Below are positions 49,788-52,341 of a stretch of 52,341 nt of DNA, piece after piece (positions within the stretch are counted from its first letter, which is position 1; every line of letters starts with the position of its first letter). This stretch comes from Azotobacter paspali (GTDB lineage Bacteria; Pseudomonadota; Gammaproteobacteria; Pseudomonadales; Pseudomonadaceae). Location of the stretch: the NCBI RefSeq assembly GCF_042434745.1, contig NZ_JBHLSS010000101.1; one strand, given 5' to 3'. The position numbers and the translations under genes are program-made. The notes below the pieces were generated by a model. It was given only the letters and a program-made list of their open reading frames with translations. It made no database searches and had not been told where the DNA came from.

Positions 49788-50855
49788 ATGACCCTGCAAC
49801 TCGATTTCTCCGTCAGACGCCGAGGCTTCAGCCTGGATGCCCGACTAGAACTGCCCGGCAAGGGCGTGACCGCCCTGTTCGGCCGCTCCGGCTCCGGCAA
49901 GACCACCCTGCTGCGCTGCATCGCCGGCCTGCACCGGGAGCGCCACGGCCGGCTGGTTTTCCGTGGAGAAACCTGGCAGGACGCCGAACGCTTCGTACCC
50001 ACCTACCAGCGGCCGCTGGGCTACGTCTTCCAGGAGGCCAGCCTGTTTCCGCACCTGCGCGTACTGCAGAACCTGGAATACGGCTTTTGCCGCGTGCCCC
50101 CCGAGCAGCGCCGCATCGGCCTGGTGGACGTGATTTCGCTGCTCAAGCTGGAGGACCTGCTGGAGCGTTATCCGGAGCAGATTTCCGGGGGACAGCGCCA
50201 GCGCGTCGCCCTGGGCCGGGCCTTGTTGACCAGCCCGCGCCTGCTGCTGATGGACGAACCCCTGGCCTCCCTGGATGCCGCCAGCAAGGAAGAGATCCTG
50301 CCCTTTCTGGAAGGCCTGCGCGACCGGCTGGACCTGCCGATCCTCTATGTCAGCCACTCCATCGAGGAAGTCATGCGCCTGGCCGACCACCTGGTCCTGC
50401 TGGAAAACGGCAGTGTCATCGCCCAGGGCCAACTGCAGGCATTGCTCACCGCCCGGGAATTGCCCTTCGTCCGTACGGAAAACTCCTCCACCGTGCTCGA
50501 TGCGCGCGTGGCCTGCCTGGACGCGGGCGACGGTTTGACCGAGCTGGAAGTGGAGGGACAGCCGCTGCTGATCACCAGGCAACCGGTATCCGCCGGGCGG
50601 ATCGTCCGGGTCAGGATCATGGCGCGGGACGTGGGCCTGGCGCTGGAGCCGCCGACGGCCACCAGCTTTCTGAACTGCCTGAAGGTGACGCTGCTCGACT
50701 GCCAACCGGGCCTGGTGCCAAGCCAGTTGCTGGTGCGCCTGCGCATCGGCGGACAGGTACTGCTGTCGCGGGTGTCCCGACGCTCCGCCGAGCACCTGAC
50801 TTTGCATCCGGGACAATCCCTGCACGCCCTGGTGAAAGGTGCGGCGCTGGGCTGA
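49788..50855 (+). CDS. modC: Molybdate ABC transporter ATPase ModC
   Basis: A 355-residue ATPase with Walker A GRSGSGKTTLL, signature ISGGQRQRVALGRAL, Walker B LLLMDEPLASLD with its catalytic Glu, and a C-terminal MOP domain ending LHALVKGAALG. It is intact, unlike its relative at 25453-26529, which makes the contrast clear. ATG 49788 follows a short gap after modB. Confidence 0.95.
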   Translation: MTLQLDFSVRRRGFSLDARLELPGKGVTALFGRSGSGKTTLLRCIAGLHRERHGRLVFRGETWQDAERFVPTYQRPLGYVFQEASLFPHLRVLQNLEYGFCRVPPEQRRIGLVDVISLLKLEDLLERYPEQISGGQRQRVALGRALLTSPRLLLMDEPLASLDAASKEEILPFLEGLRDRLDLPILYVSHSIEEVMRLADHLVLLENGSVIAQGQLQALLTARELPFVRTENSSTVLDARVACLDAGDGLTELEVEGQPLLITRQPVSAGRIVRVRIMARDVGLALEPPTATSFLNCLKVTLLDCQPGLVPSQLLVRLRIGGQVLLSRVSRRSAEHLTLHPGQSLHALVKGAALG

Positions 50856-50912
50856 AGGCTCCCGACCGGGACCGATATCCAGATGCATAGCCAGGCCGTC
50901 TTTTTGTCGCGC

Positions 50913-50928
50913 TGTATAAAAAGCAACA
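50913..50928 (+). promoter_or_regulatory. NifA-type UAS before the porin gene
   Basis: TGTATAAAAAGCAACA fits TGT-N10-ACA, about 97 bases before the candidate -24 box. Confidence 0.45.
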
Positions 50929-51024
50929 TAAATAAGGTGGAAAAACCTACATTCCGTAGGCGAAACGCCTCGAAAAAATTAATAAGTTATTGTTTTTAAT
51001 GTATTTTAAATTTTCGTAACAAGT

Positions 51025-51040
51025 TGGTTCATTTTTTGCA
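51025..51040 (+). promoter_or_regulatory. Candidate sigma-54 promoter of the porin gene
   Basis: TGGTTCATTTTTTGCA has GG-N10-GC spacing and perfect -12, but the -24 is weak and the area AT-rich. It would give a leader of about 325 bases. Confidence 0.4.
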
Positions 51041-51216
51041 AAAAGTTTCTTAGAGTTATTTAAGGCAATTGAAAACAGACGAGGCGCACGTACCGGAAAA
51101 GCCGCTAGCGGTCCAACAGCGGCCATCGGTATCGCCAGTTCAATCGAAATCCAAATTCAGGGAGATATTTCAATGCATTTTGCGCGCCACTTCTCGTTTC
51201 GCTGAAGCCGCAAGGC

Positions 51217-51252
51217 CTGATGCAAATCAACGAAGCGATTGATTTGTATCAG
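51217..51252 (+). promoter_or_regulatory. Two Anr/FNR-like boxes
   Basis: CTGATGCAAATCAA (51217-51230) and TTGATTTGTATCAG (51239-51252) each match TTGAT-N4-ATCAA at 9 of 10 positions, with centres 22 bases apart. They suggest a second, oxygen-regulated promoter for the porin. Confidence 0.45.
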
Positions 51253-51377
51253 GGCGCTTCGGCCCCGATTTCCAAACCAATCCATTAAATGGCATTTTTC
51301 GCCGCCCCAAGCGTCGGGCTTCCGGACGAGGCCAGCCTATGGACAACCCGCACAACTCAACAGGAGAAAAGACATAC

Positions 51378-52341
51378 ATGAATAAATCCACTCTGACCCT
51401 GGCCGTGACGGCAGCCATTCTAGGTCAGACTCTGTCGCAAGAAGCGGTTGCTGCGGGCTTCATCGAAGACAGCAGCGCCACGCTGCGCCTCAAGAACTTC
51501 TATATCAACCAGGACGTCCGCAACCAGGACGCGCCGCGCTCCGAGGAGTGGGGCCAGGCCTTCTTCCTCGACTACAAGTCCGGCTTCACCGAAGGCCCGG
51601 TCGGCTTCGGCCTCGACGTGCTGGCCATGCATGCCATCCGCCTCGACGACGGCGGCCGCGCCGGCAAGGCGGGCATCGAACGCACCCCTGGCGGCATGTT
51701 CCCGCTGGAAAGCAATGGCAAGGCAAAGAACGACTTCGGCCGGGTCGGCGTGACCGGCAAGCTACGCTTCTCCAAGACCGAGGCGCGCCTCGGCACCCTG
51801 CTGCCGAGGATGCCGGTGCTGGTCTACAACGACGGCCGCCTGCTGCCGCAACTGTTCCATGGCGCGCAGATCACCTCCAACGAGATCAAGGACCTGACCC
51901 TGACCGCCGGCAAGATCGAGCACTCCACCGAACGGAACTCCAGCGACAGCTACGGCCTGTCGATCTCCGGCGCCAACAGCGGCAGAAGGGCGCAGTTCAG
52001 CAACGAGTTCTACTTCGCCGGCGCCGACTACAAAGCCACCAAGGACCTTCTGCTGCAGTACTACTACGGCAACCTGCGCGACTTCTACAAACAGCACTTC
52101 TTCGGCCTGGTGCACGACTGGAAGCTGCCGGTCGGCGCGCTGAAGACCGACCTGCGTTATTTCTACAGCGACTCCGACGGCAAGAACGAGAGCGCCTCCG
52201 GACGGGCCGAGGGCTATGTCAGCAGCGGTGCCAACGGCAGCAGCGGCGAGGTCGACAACAACCTGTGGAGTGCGATGTTCACCTATAGCCTGTCCGGCCA
52301 CTCGCTGGGTCTCGGCTACCAGAAGGTCACCGGCAACAGCG
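51378..52341 (+). CDS. OprD-family outer-membrane porin (truncated by window end)
   Basis: The first 321 residues of a porin. Signal peptide MNKSTLTLAVTAAILGQTLS up to about residue 26 (AVAAG), then the OprD start GFIEDSSATLRLKNFYINQD and repeated beta-strand pattern with aromatic ends, for example QYYYGNLRDFYKQHFFGL. OprD porins take up small substrates such as amino acids or carboxylates; the substrate is unknown here. ATG 51378 follows AGGAG. The stop lies beyond the window. Confidence 0.92.
   Translation, partial: MNKSTLTLAVTAAILGQTLSQEAVAAGFIEDSSATLRLKNFYINQDVRNQDAPRSEEWGQAFFLDYKSGFTEGPVGFGLDVLAMHAIRLDDGGRAGKAGIERTPGGMFPLESNGKAKNDFGRVGVTGKLRFSKTEARLGTLLPRMPVLVYNDGRLLPQLFHGAQITSNEIKDLTLTAGKIEHSTERNSSDSYGLSISGANSGRRAQFSNEFYFAGADYKATKDLLLQYYYGNLRDFYKQHFFGLVHDWKLPVGALKTDLRYFYSDSDGKNESASGRAEGYVSSGANGSSGEVDNNLWSAMFTYSLSGHSLGLGYQKVTGNS

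Larger units (their letters stand above)
50856..51377. other. AT-rich regulatory region before the porin gene
   Basis: Notably AT-rich from 50930 to 51060. It holds a UAS, a sigma-54-like box and two Anr-like boxes, and no gene. No clear terminator for modABC is seen. Confidence 0.55.

Noticed and set aside
1..52341. CRISPR arrays, tRNA or rRNA genes, insertion sequences
   Set aside because: No regularly spaced repeats, no recognisable tRNA or rRNA, and no transposase frames with terminal repeats were seen.

Overview
The window looks like chromosomal DNA of an Azotobacter (Pseudomonadaceae, gamma-proteobacteria). The translated NifD, NifK, NifU, NifS and NifE agree in length and nearly in residue sequence with what I recall of the A. 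vinelandii proteins. The flanking genes (DUF2388, DUF4105, DUF5924, DUF3301, OprD porin, CobW) are typical of Pseudomonas relatives. A perfect parS-type site at 47233-47248 suggests the region is not far from the replication origin. Genus is inferred from memory; no database search was possible.

Layout. 1-956: no recognised gene, ending in an intrinsic terminator. 956-3883: pntAA-pntAB-pntB transhydrogenase. 4022-6861: two DUF2388 proteins and an exported HExxH/DUF4105 protein. 6892-13710: housekeeping and transport genes (OsmC, AEC carrier, Na/Pi symporter, DUF5924, thioesterase, DUF3301, CobW GTPase on the minus strand). 14450-14830: an exported glycine-zipper protein with nif-type promoter signals. 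15156-40373: the major nif cluster, nearly all on the minus strand. From its upstream end it reads nifH-D-K-T-Y-DUF6129-like-lrv; nifE-N-X-DUF269-DUF683-(broken fdxB)-Shethna ferredoxin-TPR-orf-DUF364-orf; then an inner pair of less known genes (a lone ModC-like protein and Nif11 on the plus strand, a PhyH-like protein on the minus strand); then iscA-nifU-S-V-cysE1-TPR-nifW-Z-M-clpX2, and nifF. 40824-42284: a SIR2-like gene plus an unknown gene, divergent from nifH. 42407-47131: HTH regulator and an acyltransferase/acyl-CoA ligase-LplT-like-cupin operon. 47558-47962: hemerythrin. 48262-50855: modABC. 51378-end: OprD-family porin, cut by the window edge.

How the genes work together. NifHDK is the enzyme. 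NifEN, NifX, NifY and NifV build or carry FeMo-co and homocitrate. NifU, NifS, IscA and CysE1 supply iron-sulfur clusters and cysteine. NifM, NifZ, NifW and ClpX2 mature or turn over components. NifF and the Shethna protein concern electron supply and oxygen protection. ModABC supplies molybdate.

Reading the non-coding DNA by eye, I found a repeated promoter plan: NifA-type UAS (TGT-N10-ACA), an IHF-like site and a sigma-54 -24/-12 box. It occurs before nifH, nifE and nif11. It also occurs, complete or nearly so, before genes with no established nif role: the glycine-zipper gene, the PhyH-like gene, the SIR2-like operon and the OprD porin. The modABC operon has a very good sigma-54 box with a VnfA-like GTAC-N6-GTAC dyad instead of a NifA site. 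Other points of interest are a broken fdxB and a ModC-like ATPase that has lost its catalytic glutamate.
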